From the NCBI GenBank assembly GCA_902805475.1, contig CADCSX010000005.1, forward strand, positions 2,801,501 through 2,865,500: a stretch of DNA of 64,000 nt. Reading direction: 5' to 3'. The translations under genes and the position numbers were made by a program. Below the pieces are notes generated by a model that worked only from the letters and a program-made list of their open reading frames with translations, made no database searches and had not been told where the DNA came from. This stretch comes from Entonaema liquescens (Eukaryota > Ascomycota > Sordariomycetes > Xylariales > Xylariaceae). This document shows positions 1 to 9,947 of the stretch, in pieces. Position 1 is the first letter of the stretch. Each line of letters opens with the position of its first letter.

Positions 1-670
1 AGTTCTACCTATGGTTTTTAGGGCTTGAAATTCAAATAGTACTGATTCCTTTTATTTTGATTCGTTACAAGAGGATTTAAGATGACATAAGGTCAGCAAA
101 ATCAATAAAATAACTACCACTTCTTTCGAACTTACGTATTTAGAGCAGTATAAATATTTAGACCTCCGTTCACCGTCCCCATATCTTTGATAACGTGAAT
201 ATCACGGCTCAATAGACACCGCGTGGTTGGTCAATAACGGAATTATTAGTCTTTTCCTTAAGCCCCGTCCGAGATCGGCTTTTTTTCCGGCGTGACGGTT
301 CCAGCTAGCAAAAAGATTGCCGTCAGGCTAAGAGACCCAGAGGTGCCCCCTACCTCGAGTTTTAAGTATAAACGGGCTAAATTTGGCATTAGAAGGCGAA
401 TATGATAATGAAAAATACATAAAAAGTACACAATTGGTGATAGCTACTTCCTTAGGTAAATAAAATTTTGTGACTCAAAGTCGCCGGGTCCCTCTTGCCT
501 CTCCACGTTTTTCTAAAGCTTAAGTCGCGTAGCCCATCTTAATTTCCTTCTGACAGAATAACCATCTTTTTCTTAAGTTAACTTAACCTTCTCCTTTTGC
601 AGTCTACCTCTCATATTCCACATCCCACCTACTCTGCCTACTCTGCTACTACACTTTGAGGTTTGACAAG
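1..670. other. 5' flank of asparagine synthetase
   Basis: No gene is supported here. The segment holds the promoter and leader of the gene starting at 671, including a TGACTCA site at 471-477 and a pyrimidine-rich stretch (about 580-655) just before the ATG. The short reading frames in it have no family features. Confidence 0.6.
471..477 (+). promoter_or_regulatory. Gcn4/CPC1-type site (TGACTCA)
   Basis: A perfect TGACTCA palindromic core lies 200 bp upstream of the asparagine synthetase ATG. This is the known binding site of the bZIP regulators Gcn4 (yeast) and CPC1/CpcA (filamentous fungi), which induce amino-acid biosynthesis genes on starvation. Position and target gene both fit. A second match, TGAGTCA at 995-1001, overlaps the donor of intron 3 and is probably chance. 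Binding is inferred. Confidence 0.6.
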
Positions 671-3042
671 ATGTGTGGAATATTCGCGTGTCACTGGTAA
701 GTTTGACTCTTCCTCCCACCCCTGCATGGATTAAACAATTAAGCTCATGGAGGGGCAATTGACAATCGTCACAAACCCCACCAAAAAAATAATTATCGAT
801 TGGATTTACTTGTGATGCCATTGGAAGAGTGCTGTATATGCTAAAAAGACATTTGCGCCTAGTCACCCTGACGTACAGAAATTCAAGCCGACGGCCTTGA
901 AATTGGCAAAGCAGTATGTCGAAGCTATCCCCAAGCTCTAGAATTTCAATTGACACGTTTTACGCAGAATTCGACACAGAGGCCCCGACTGGAGTGAGTC
1001 ACTATATAGCGAACCCGATGATATTATCGATATGTTCTAACAACTTCTGTTTGTCCCAGGTGGAAGTGTTATCTGTAACAACACAAGTAGGACTACCTAT
1101 CATAGAAAAATAGAGTCGAAATGACCTCTAACAAGTGTGCTTCTAGTCCTTTGCCATGAAAGGTTGAGCATTGTCGGCGTCGGTATGTATCATCGTCCAA
1201 TTTTCTTGAGCGTCCCAAGGCCTCTTACTTACAAAACTGCAGAGTCTGGCGCACAACCCCTGACCAATGCGGACGAGTCCATTATACTTGCCGTCAATGG
1301 CGAGATCTACAACCATCGATTAATCCGAAAAAGTCTGAAGACACCTTATCACTTCAAGACTGCTTCGGACTGCGAAGTCATCATTCCCCTGGTAAGTATC
1401 TTCTAAGATCGTCTTACAATGCCACACCGTCTAATACGTCTATAGTATATGGAATATGGACTCGATGCTCCTAAATACCTAGACGGCATGTTCTCGTTCG
1501 TGCTTTACGACAAGAAGCTCGACCGAACTATTGCAGCTCGCGATCCCATCGGTATCACCACGTTATACCAGGGCTGGTCTTCCAAGGAGCCAAGCACTAC
1601 CTATTTCGCTTCTGAGTTGAAATGTCTACACACTGTTTGCGATAAGGTCCGCTCATTTCCGCCGGGACACGTCTACGACACCAAGACCAACGAAACAACT
1701 CGATATTTCGAACCGACTTGGTGGGACGGCTCAAGAATCCCGGAAACTCCTTTGGATCTGAAGCTTGTTCGAGAAGCTTTGGAACGGTCTGTAAGGAAGC
1801 GGCTTATGGCCGAAGTCCCCTATGGCGTATTGTTATCAGGCGGTCTTGACTCGAGTCTAGTCGCATCCATTGCCCAAAGGGAAACATTAAGGCTTAAGAA
1901 GGCTGCGTTAGCCGCTGCTAATGACGCTACTGCCGAACCGACTGAGAACCCTGATACAGGTGAAGGCTTAGTCGGTATTGACGATGAGAACCAGCTCTCT
2001 ACCGTAACATACCTTCCGCAACTCAACTCTTTCTCTATTGGGTTACCTGGCTCTCCTGATAACGAGGCTGCTGTCAAGGTAGCCAAATTCCTCGGCACAA
2101 AACATCACGTTATGACCTTTACTATTGAGGATGGTCTTAACGCATTGTCTGATGTCATCTATCATCTTGAGACATACGACGTGACGACTATCCGCGCATC
2201 AACGCCTATGTACCTGTTATCACGAAAGATTAAGGCCATGGGCATTAAGATGGTGTTGAGTGGCGAAGGAAGCGATGAGATTTTCGGAGGATATCTCTAT
2301 TTCCATGCTGCGCCGGATAAGAAGGCATTCCACGAAGAGACCGTCCGCCGCGTTAAGAACCTCCACCTTGCCGATTGCCTGCGAGCCAACAAGTCTACTT
2401 CGGCTTGGGGTCTCGAGGCTCGAGTTCCCTTCCTCGACAAGCAGGTATGTCTGTATGTTCCTCCAATATGCGCTTTTATTAACATATTTTAATAGTTCCT
2501 CGAGGTCTGCATGAACATCGACCCACAGGAGAAGATGATCACCAAGGAGCGAATCGAGAAATGGATTCTGCGAAAAGCATTCGATACCTCTGACGACCCT
2601 AGCGCGGAGCCGTACCTACCTGATGAGATCCTCTGGAGGCAGAAGGAACAATTCTCCGATGGTGTCGGCTATGGTTGGATCGATGCTTTGAAGGACAACG
2701 CTGAACTTCATGTTACCGATGAGATGATGAAGAACCCCAAGCCCGAGTGGGGCAACGATATTCCCGATACCAAAGAGGCGTAAGTTTTCCATCTTCCACA
2801 TCTCCCAGCGGATCTTGCTAATTTTCTGGCGAAGTTATTGGTACCGCACAATGTTCGACGAGCATTTCCCTCCTCACTGCGCTTCAACTGTGATGCGATG
2901 GACTCCGACATGGTCGAAGCAGACTGATCCTAGTGGACGGTAAGTTAATATAGCATCGGCGCATTAATTGGAGTTGTTAGGTGCTAATATAACATGCAGA
3001 GCTATCGCGACGCACGTTGCCAAGTATAACGATACTGCATAA
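671..3042 (+). CDS. ASN1: asparagine synthetase (glutamine-hydrolysing)
   Basis: Makes asparagine from aspartate, glutamine and ATP in the cytosol. Ten exons can be joined in phase: 671-696, 863-913, 968-993, 1060-1086, 1147-1182, 1243-1391, 1446-2444, 2496-2779, 2835-2939, 3000-3042. The protein starts MCGIFACH, so Cys2 is the class II glutaminase nucleophile. Further N-terminal motifs are RHRGPDWSG, CHERLSIVGV, QPLTNAD and NGEIYN. The synthetase half has the PP-loop SGGLDSSLVAS, then SGEGSDEIFGGY and the GLEARVPFLDK block typical of AsnB. The C-terminus ends AKYNDTA. Four of the first five exons are only 26-36 nt long, so an ORF search starting at the long exon misses the true N-terminus. 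An insert of about 35 residues, rich in Ala, Asn and Glu, follows the PP-loop (around 1890-2010). I am sure of the family; exact splice sites are inferred from phase. Confidence 0.95.
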
Positions 3043-3939
3043 ACGTGGCCCTGTTATGTTGGGTAAAAGGCATGAAGCGAAGCAGAAACGCATGATTTCA
3101 AGTCCCAAATGTCTAGATAAGAGGGCCGATTTACTGAGGATGGAATCGCGCGACTAGCGATGTGGAATTGCACCATTATGGGGAATCCCAAGCAAGTATG
3201 ACGAGACTAAGACTAGCTGGTTGGTCTTCGCGTAGAGGTGTGAAGTTAGGCTTTGCCTTTCAGAATTGCGACAATACCAATAGAAATTTACCTTGTCAGC
3301 AGTGAAGTGAGTTACATTGGATTTACTATAGTTCTGCGACTTGTGAGGTCACTCTGCACTTGAATATGCATAAGAATAACCAGGTAAGCTTTACGTTACC
3401 TTGGAATGAAATTATTAAGGTTACCTATTGTCATTGTGGTGCAGCATGACATCTCAAAAGAAACTACTCTGCTATTGTAAACTTATAACTAAAGCATTAA
3501 AGTGATCCTGGTTGTAATCTCACGGTTATGATACTTTAAACCACTCCTAGTGTAGACAATTCCCACGTGGACAGGGGTTAATCGGGCATTATTGACTCTA
3601 GCAGTGAATACAGAGTAATATTTATTGGGGCTGACAGGTGGCATGTTCAATCATTGTGCATTCTGCCGGCTGCCACTTCTCCAATTGGCTTCCCGTTCAG
3701 CCGCTCTAGTTGAAATCTTCAGGTGCAGAGTTTAGGTGCCGATAAGAACCCGGTAAGGAAAGAGCCAAAGAAAACAAATTTGTACCTCGCTGTTGTCCTA
3801 CGAAGTTGTTGAGGCTTGCATCTTCCAATCCGAATTTATCTCGTACCGATTCCACATCCACAAAACATTTTCTTCTTTCCTTACCACCAACCTTTTAACT
3901 CAACCACGAACACTCGCACCGCGAACCAATCTACCCAAG
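3043..3939. other. intergenic, asparagine synthetase to porin
   Basis: Holds the 3' region of the asparagine synthetase gene and the promoter of the porin gene, both read rightwards. The last 80 bp before the porin ATG are rich in C and T (TCTTTCC runs), common in leaders of highly expressed fungal genes. No gene seen. Confidence 0.5.
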
Positions 3940-5356
3940 ATGTCTATCCCCGCCTTCGCTGATATTTCCAAGTCGGCAAATGACGTGAGTAAATAAAAAG
4001 AAAAGAAAAAAATTAACCGGCTCTAAAGCTGAAGCTATCCCACTTCGGTCGTTGCCGCTCAATATTCGAGAAATTTCCCGCAGTTTAAACTTCGGTTTTG
4101 ATGCGCATATATTCTAACTAAAACAATTCTAGTTGCTGAACAAGGACTTCTACCACCTCTCCGCGGGAACCATCGAGGTTAAGAGTAACACCCCGAACAA
4201 TGTCGCCTTTAAAGTCACTGGCAAGAGCAGCCATGAGAAGGCTACAAGCGGTGCCGTACGTATCCCCAGCCCAACCTCTCCTCATCTATTAGCTATAAAT
4301 AGGAGAGAATTCCTGCGTACAAACTATGGGAATTATCCCGCCATGAAGTATATTTTAGACTAACAAACGCGCTTGCAGCTCGAGGGCAAATACACAGACA
4401 AGTCGCTCGGTAATTCAACCACCATCTTTCCCACTAAGACCAACAAGGTGCACACCCAAAGACGTCGAGCGAGTTCGCTTACGGTATCGTTGGGACGAAT
4501 ACATGCGCCAAGCTGGCCTCTCGATTTCTCTATCTTCCTTAGTCAACACGGCTCACAATTACTAATGCTATACCGACGCGCAGGCCTCATTCTGACCCAG
4601 ACCTGGAACACGGCCAACGCTCTCGACACCAAGATTGAGCTTACCGATGCCCTGGCCAAGGGATTGAAGGCTGAGTCTATCTTCTCTTTCCTCCCCGCCA
4701 GCCAGAAGAAGGGCGTTAAGCTCAACCTTACCTTCAAACAATCCGCTTTCCACGGCCGCGCCTTCTTCGACCTCCTCAAGGGCCCTACCGCCAACGTCGA
4801 CGCCGTTATCGGCCACGAAGGTTTCCTCGCTGGTGCCTCGGCTGGATATGATGTCCAGAAGGCTGCTGTTACCGGCTACAGCGCCGCCGTCGGCTATATC
4901 GCTCCTCAGTACAGCGCTGCAGTCACTGCTACTGACAACCTGAGCGTCTTTGCGGCCAGCTACTACCACAAGGTGAACAGCCAGGTCGAAGCTGGTGCCA
5001 AGGCTACCTGGAACTCCAAGAGCGGAAGCGCCGTCGGTCTCGAGGTCGCTAGCAAGTACCGTCTCGACCCCGTCTCCTTCGCCAAGGTCTGTTCACTCCC
5101 CGACCCCGTTGGGCTCTACAACTCAACAGATCGCTAACCAGAAAAAAAAATTAGGCCAAGATCAACGACCGTGGTGTCGCAGCTGTCTCCTACAACGTCC
5201 TCCTCCGCCCTGGCGTTACCCTAGGTCTCGGTGCTTCTTTTGACACCCAGAAGCTCGAGCAGGCCACCCACAAGGTACGTATAACTGACACTAAGCTATA
5301 GTACTCGAATTCTAACGAAGAAACAGGTTGGCACCAGCTTCACCTTTGAGAGCTAA
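3940..5356 (+). CDS. por1: mitochondrial outer-membrane porin (VDAC)
   Basis: Voltage-dependent anion channel: a 19-strand beta-barrel passing metabolites across the outer mitochondrial membrane. Six exons: 3940-3984, 4133-4255, 4379-4409, 4584-5086, 5155-5274, 5327-5356. The start MSIPAFADISKSAND and the next exon LLNKDFYHLSAGTIEVKS match the conserved fungal porin N-terminal helix and first strand. Later landmarks are LTFKQSAFHGRAFFDLLKGP, GHEGFLAGASAGYDVQKAA, SYYHKVNSQVEAGAKATW, the YNVLLRPGVTLGLGASFDTQ strand and the terminal VGTSFTFES. Joined length is about 283 aa, as expected for the family. Exon 3 is only 31 nt. The intron-4 donor is the weak GTCTGT. Codon use in exon 4 is strongly biased (AAG, GCC, CTC), as in highly expressed genes. 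The start is set by the conserved N-terminus. Confidence 0.95.
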
Positions 5357-5709
5357 ATTGGTTAGCCAAAGGCTAAAGGAACATTTCGGACTTTTTAGAC
5401 GAATTCCCGGGAATCATGCCCAATACCCTCTCGTCATTATTTGTACTCCATACAAGACAAGGAGGATTCTTCGCATACGGGTCAAAATATCTCAATTGTA
5501 GAAATTAGACCTCTCGGACGTTTTTATGCCGTCCAAATGCTAATAATTGCATTGTTCTGAATATACAGGATTTGCGCTTCTGTAAATGCGTTCTCTAGTT
5601 GCTCGTGATTTCTTTGGGGTGTCTGCATAAATTCCCCTGAAAATTTCTTGGTCGTGACGTATAGTAAATGCAGAGTAAATTCTACTGCGCCGCTGGGGAC
5701 TAACGAATC
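5357..5709. other. convergent 3' flanks
   Basis: Lies between the ends of the porin gene (rightward) and the J-protein gene (leftward). It should hold both terminators. A/T-rich tracts are present but no clear poly(A) consensus stands out. Confidence 0.4.
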
Positions 5710-6784
5710 CTACCTCCCCCCCTTCCTCTCCAACTTCCTGTCCCCGCCCCCGCTCCCACTCCCGCTACCCCGATTCCACATCCTGCCGATCGCGAAGGGG
5801 CCCAGCACGCTCAGCGCCAGAACACCACCAATCAGGAAGAACGTGCCGGCGGTGCTCCGCTCGGGCTCGACGCTGGCGTGCCTGCCGTCCAGGTGCGCGC
5901 GCCGCGCCTCCCGGCGGCGGTCGCTGTGGCGGCCCGTGCGCTCGTGGGATACCCGGTCGAAGTGCGGGACGTCGGCTTCGGCGCCGCGGCCGTAGGGCGT
6001 TTGGCCGGGTCCCATGCCTCCTGCCGCGCTCGAGGAAGAGCCGGGAGAAGATGAGGAGGTGTGGGAGGATGTAGAAGAAGAGGAGGAGCCGGTGCTCTCG
6101 TCGTGCGCGGCGCGGCGCTTGGCGCCGTGGGCACCCCAGCCGCCGCTGCGGAAGAAACTCGGAGGCGGGCCCTGGAAGGTCCCGCGGCGGCGGCTTAGGC
6201 CGGAGGCGGGGCGGCCGCCGGCTGGGTTGGTGGTGCTGCTGTAGGAGCCGCGGTGGTGGGGGTGCTGGTGGTGGGGGGAGGGTTGGTGGAGGCGTAGGGT
6301 GTCGCGGTCGTAGGCGGCGCGCTTGGCGGGGATGGAAAGTATAGAGTAGGCTTCGCTTATGCGCATGAAGCGTCGGGAGGCGTGCGGGTTGGAGGGGTTG
6401 TGGTCTGGGTGGTGGGTTTTGGAGAGGGCGTAGAAGGACCTGGAGGAGGGAGGGAGTGTTAGTGTGCTATAGGTGGATGTATAAAAATATATGTAAGGTA
6501 AGGGGATTGGAAAGGGTGGATATGGAGTTGCGGATTAAGAAGACGTACTTCTTGATATCGGCGGGCGTTGCGCCCGGTTGTAGTTTCAGCGTCTCATAGT
6601 GATTACGAGAGTTGTCGATCTGCTCATCTCGGAGGCCCGCAGTGCTGTGAAACGACTTCTTCTGCTGCTTGGGTGACAGGCTGGGAGCTGGCGCGAGGAG
6701 AAAAGAAGAGTATAGGAGATATCGGCGCGGACGGACTGCGTGAGCGGCCAAAGTGGTCCCGGACACTGCGCAGCGGAATGTCAT
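5710..6784 (-). CDS. mitochondrial-type J-domain protein with C-terminal membrane anchor
   Basis: Hsp70 co-chaperone of the DnaJ class. Two exons on the minus strand, 6784-6549 and 6439-5710, give 321 aa. The N-terminus (MTFRCAVSGTTLAAHAVRPR) is basic and hydroxylated with no acidic residue, like a mitochondrial presequence. The J domain begins at NHYETLKLQPGATPADIKK and continues across the intron with SFYALSKTHHPDHNPSN, so the essential HPD tripeptide is present. It ends near AYSILSIPAKRAAYD. A long Ser/Gly/Arg/His-rich low-complexity region follows, then one membrane segment (FFLIGGVLALSVLGPFAIG) and a Gly/Ser/Arg tail. It has no zinc-finger or substrate-binding region, so it is a type III J-protein. 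The layout recalls small mitochondrial J-proteins such as DNAJC30 or Jid1, but no orthology is claimed. The very G/C-rich second exon contrasts with its neighbours. Confidence 0.85.
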
Positions 6785-7715
6785 GCCTCATCCCGAACCG
6801 ATGTCGCTCTGGTCCTGAAAAGGGGATTCAAGCTTTCTATCTGGCTATGAGATGTTGTCTAGAGTAATACAGAGGATTAAAGAAGACTAATTGAGTTGTA
6901 GAAAATGGAATTGTATGAGATTTAGAATTGAGACGCTGATAAGGCGACGCCACCGAGAATCGGGACGAAGAGGTGACGACATCAATTGACGAGACTGGAA
7001 CCTTTATTAGCGAGTCTAATTCCCACTTTTATCGCGATCTTATCAGATGTGGCGGTGCATATGTGGCTTGTCTGATGGACTTCAAAGGTCTCCTCTGATC
7101 AATCCGACATGAACATCTCCAGTGTTGAAGAGATAGGATAGACATGATGATATTTATTGGCAAAGAGAATCCACAGAAAGACTATTGTTCGGTAAATATT
7201 ATATTGTTTCTCATAAACCACTCCTTTTTTTTTCGCCTGTGAAGAGTTCTCTATATCTTCCAGGGATGGAACTTAAAGTCAGGAATTAGAATCTTGAGGT
7301 TACACGATTCCGGGCCAAAGTGTACCAGCATTAGACTGGGCAACTTCTCCGGCGATCACAGGATAGCTGTGAATCATTTCATAAATTGAAACACATATAA
7401 GAAGATTGCTAAGCATAGCTCGCTACTTACATATGTTTCAATAACTAACACTAAAGTTAGTTATACCTAACGAAGTGAACTAGGTAATTATACTAACTAT
7501 ACAAAAAAGTAAATGAAAGTAAAGTACTCAACTTTAGAATAATTATACTAATATACTATACGGTTGAACTATAAAGTAACAGTGATGATTAATACGTTTA
7601 AGATGATTAATCAAAGACTGTTTATTCCCTCCCTTTTTCCAACGGTGTATAATATTTTGGCTTTGTTTAATTTTCCCCAACTACAACCACTCTGTAAACT
7701 TACAATAGCCCCATC
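6785..7715. other. divergent intergenic region
   Basis: Separates the leftward J-protein gene from the rightward isochorismatase-fold gene and should hold both promoters. A TATAAT-like stretch lies about 70 bp before the rightward ATG (near 7648). The 7440-7570 part is A/T-rich with repeated TTAGTTATA/TATACTAA words. No gene seen. Confidence 0.5.
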
Positions 7716-8339
7716 ATGAGTAGCAACGATCTTTACAATCCGTCGGCGTATCCGCCGTCTAGGACTGCGCTCTTATTACTCGACTACCAGAACATTTTAG
7801 TCGACATGATCCCAAGCCCGGGTAAAGAGAAGTTGATCAATTCGGCGGAAACCCTCTTAACGGCAGCACGTAAGAACAATGTTGCCATCCTCCACTGCAC
7901 CATGGACACGAACCTGGACCCCGCTGTCACCAATAAGACTACCGCAATTTGGGCCACCCAGTTCAAGCCCGTCCTCTCCGCCGTCCCTCAACTTGGGGCC
8001 GAGTACGCCAGTTTTGCTCCAAACAACGATAGTACTGACCGCGAGAAAGCCTTTATGAGAGCTCCGGGCATCCGGTCTGGCCTGGAGAGTGAGGGTATCG
8101 TGTCGTATTTGAGGAACGAGCTTGGCGTTACTCATCTCATTCTTGGCGGCATCGCGACTAGCGGCGCGATTATGGGGACTATGTCGCACGGGACGGATAT
8201 CAACTTTATTATCTCTATTGTCGAGGATGCGTGTTGGGATCCGAATGAGCAGGTTCATCGCAGTCTTATCGACACGGTCATTCCATCCCTTGCTTGGGTA
8301 TCAACGGTTGAGGAGGCGGTTGGTCATATGACAACTTAG
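7716..8339 (+). CDS. isochorismatase-fold protein lacking the catalytic cysteine
   Basis: Single exon, 207 aa, cysteine-hydrolase (isochorismatase-like) superfamily. The fold starts with LLLLDYQNILVD, in which Asp23 is the usual catalytic aspartate. The C-terminal half has LGVTHLILGGIATSGAIMGT followed by IVEDACWDPN, both typical of fungal members. In active members the residue after T-S-G is the nucleophile cysteine (TSGCV); here it is Ala151, so the Asp-Lys-Cys triad is incomplete. The gene is otherwise intact and ends cleanly, so it may be a non-catalytic relative or use other chemistry. Substrate unknown. It faces away from the J-protein gene and converges on the next gene. Confidence 0.85.
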   Translation: MSSNDLYNPSAYPPSRTALLLLDYQNILVDMIPSPGKEKLINSAETLLTAARKNNVAILHCTMDTNLDPAVTNKTTAIWATQFKPVLSAVPQLGAEYASFAPNNDSTDREKAFMRAPGIRSGLESEGIVSYLRNELGVTHLILGGIATSGAIMGTMSHGTDINFIISIVEDACWDPNEQVHRSLIDTVIPSLAWVSTVEEAVGHMTT

Positions 8340-8717
8340 GTCCCTAGAATGTTTGTCTCACTTGTGCTGCTCTAATCCAATCTATGACGCTTGGAAACTT
8401 TTTGAAGTTGTCTACTATTCCTCTAGCGAGGCATATCGCTAATCAAGCACTCGTTTAAATATTAAAGATTAATATTTTGCTTGAGTTATCAATGCTCTTA
8501 TATGCCCTTAAGGACAAGCTTTTCTTTAACTTATAGAATTGGTTACTCTAAACATAATATTGCTAGGTATTCCAAAATAATACATTCCATCCTCTACTAA
8601 CACCCGAAACGCCCGGAGTTTGCACCTTCCGATTCACGTAGTAGTTTTCTTGAAATCTAGAAACCCCCTTATCATACGATTGTATTCGTATTAGCTCCGA
8701 ATTTCCAAGCATACCCT
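8340..8717. other. convergent 3' flanks
   Basis: A/T-rich spacer between the isochorismatase-fold gene (rightward) and the reductase-like gene (leftward). No gene seen; both terminators should lie here. Confidence 0.4.
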
Positions 8718-9446
8718 TTAATAAACGATTGTCGCAGTTTTGTTGAGGTATTGTGAGTTCTTCTCTATTATAAGATTCTGTGCGATCCACTTGCCCGCAT
8801 CATCCCTCGAGATATTGTATCCGATGGCCTTAGATTCGACCCCAGTCTTCGGGTCTTCAATGCCAGCACGGACAGGCTTATCCGTCTCGCCATCGACTAG
8901 GAACATAGCCGCGCGCACTATGGTGAAGTCTTCACTGCTACCGGCGAGTTTGTCCTCCATGGCTCTCTTATCTGCGCCAGGGACCTTAAGAAACAGAGAG
9001 AACAATGGAACGTACGCAACAGGTATGTCCCGCGCAAATTTCGACATGCCAGCCGTACTGCATACGATGATGTGTGGTCTGCCAACGACTCCTTGCTCTC
9101 TGAGCGCGGTGATAGCGTTTAGGACAGTAGTGATGCCCTTCTCACATACGTGTGGGTCATCAATAGTCATTTTTGCAGGGATAGGCTTTCCTCCGATTGT
9201 GAAAACTATCTCATCGACAAGTTGACCGTCTGATGTCTTAAGACAGAGAGAGACTATCGTAGGATCATGTGCATTGCCTTGAATAACTTGAAGACTAGAT
9301 GAGCTTTCTCTTGTGATTGCTGAAGTGAGCTTGGATGGGTCCCGACAGAGCGCAATGCACTTATGTCCGGCAGCGAGGGAGTGCTTCAATGCTGAAAGAC
9401 CTATACCCGTGCTTGCGCCAAAGAAAGCAACTGTTTTAGAAGCCAT
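8718..9446 (-). CDS. NAD(P)-binding atypical SDR / NmrA-like protein
   Basis: Single exon, 242 aa. The N-terminus MASKTVAFFGASTGIGLSAL contains the Gly-rich dinucleotide loop (GASTGIG) of a Rossmann fold, followed by HSLAAGHKCIALCRDPSKL, the usual second strand and helix of NAD(P)H-binding domains. There is no YxxxK dyad in the classic SDR position, so it fits the atypical or extended group (NAD(P)H-binding / NmrA-like) rather than a classic dehydrogenase. Later segments such as IIVCSTAGMSKFARDIPVAYVP and DFTIVRAAMFLVDGE also suit that group. It may be a reductase or a redox sensor; its substrate cannot be told from sequence. It diverges from the Zn2Cys6 regulator next door. Confidence 0.8.
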   Translation of the reverse strand: MASKTVAFFGASTGIGLSALKHSLAAGHKCIALCRDPSKLTSAITRESSSSLQVIQGNAHDPTIVSLCLKTSDGQLVDEIVFTIGGKPIPAKMTIDDPHVCEKGITTVLNAITALREQGVVGRPHIIVCSTAGMSKFARDIPVAYVPLFSLFLKVPGADKRAMEDKLAGSSEDFTIVRAAMFLVDGETDKPVRAGIEDPKTGVESKAIGYNISRDDAGKWIAQNLIIEKNSQYLNKTATIVY

Positions 9447-9947
9447 AGTTGAATTCGTTGAGAAGGTTATTAGATTTATGATGTAATAGCTTCAATTTGT
9501 GTTATGGCTGGCCTGGTGTAAGTGACAGTTAATAGTAACTTGATGTTAATGGTGTTGGTTACCTAGTTGTTGAAATATTCTGTGTTACATTGAACGAGTC
9601 TATTGTATACATTTTATCCTTTCTAGTCTCATTGTGCTATGACTCTTCCGGTTACTCTACTGCTTACCTCTTTATTCCGTAAGCTGAAGCTATTAAAACG
9701 CGGGCAAGTTCTCGCGAAGTTCTCGGGGCAGGTGCGGATAACTCGGAGCGCAATTGCCCCGGCTTGGCACACTTGCACCCCGGGAGCTAGCCTCTGTTTG
9801 GAGCTGATGCTGACGGAAGACCCCTTCATTTGGCTTCATGACTAATTTAGTCATATGGACCTACCCCCATAATTTAGACACGTAAAGAAAACCGCATGAA
9901 AGTCCGGTAGACGAGTTGATTCGTCCTAGCGTAGTAGAGAAGTACTT
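9447..9947. other. divergent intergenic region
   Basis: Shared promoter region of the leftward NAD(P)-binding protein gene and the rightward Zn2Cys6 regulator. Two small overlapping reading frames (about 9629-9845) have no family features. The shared layout would allow the regulator to act on its neighbour, but no binding site is obvious. Confidence 0.45.

Noticed and set aside
995..1001. Second Gcn4-like site TGAGTCA
   Set aside because: Overlaps the splice donor of intron 3, which already constrains GTGAGT; probably coincidence.
5832..6244. Frames of about 75-100 codons opposite or shifted within the J-protein gene
   Set aside because: Shadows of the G/C-rich low-complexity coding region.
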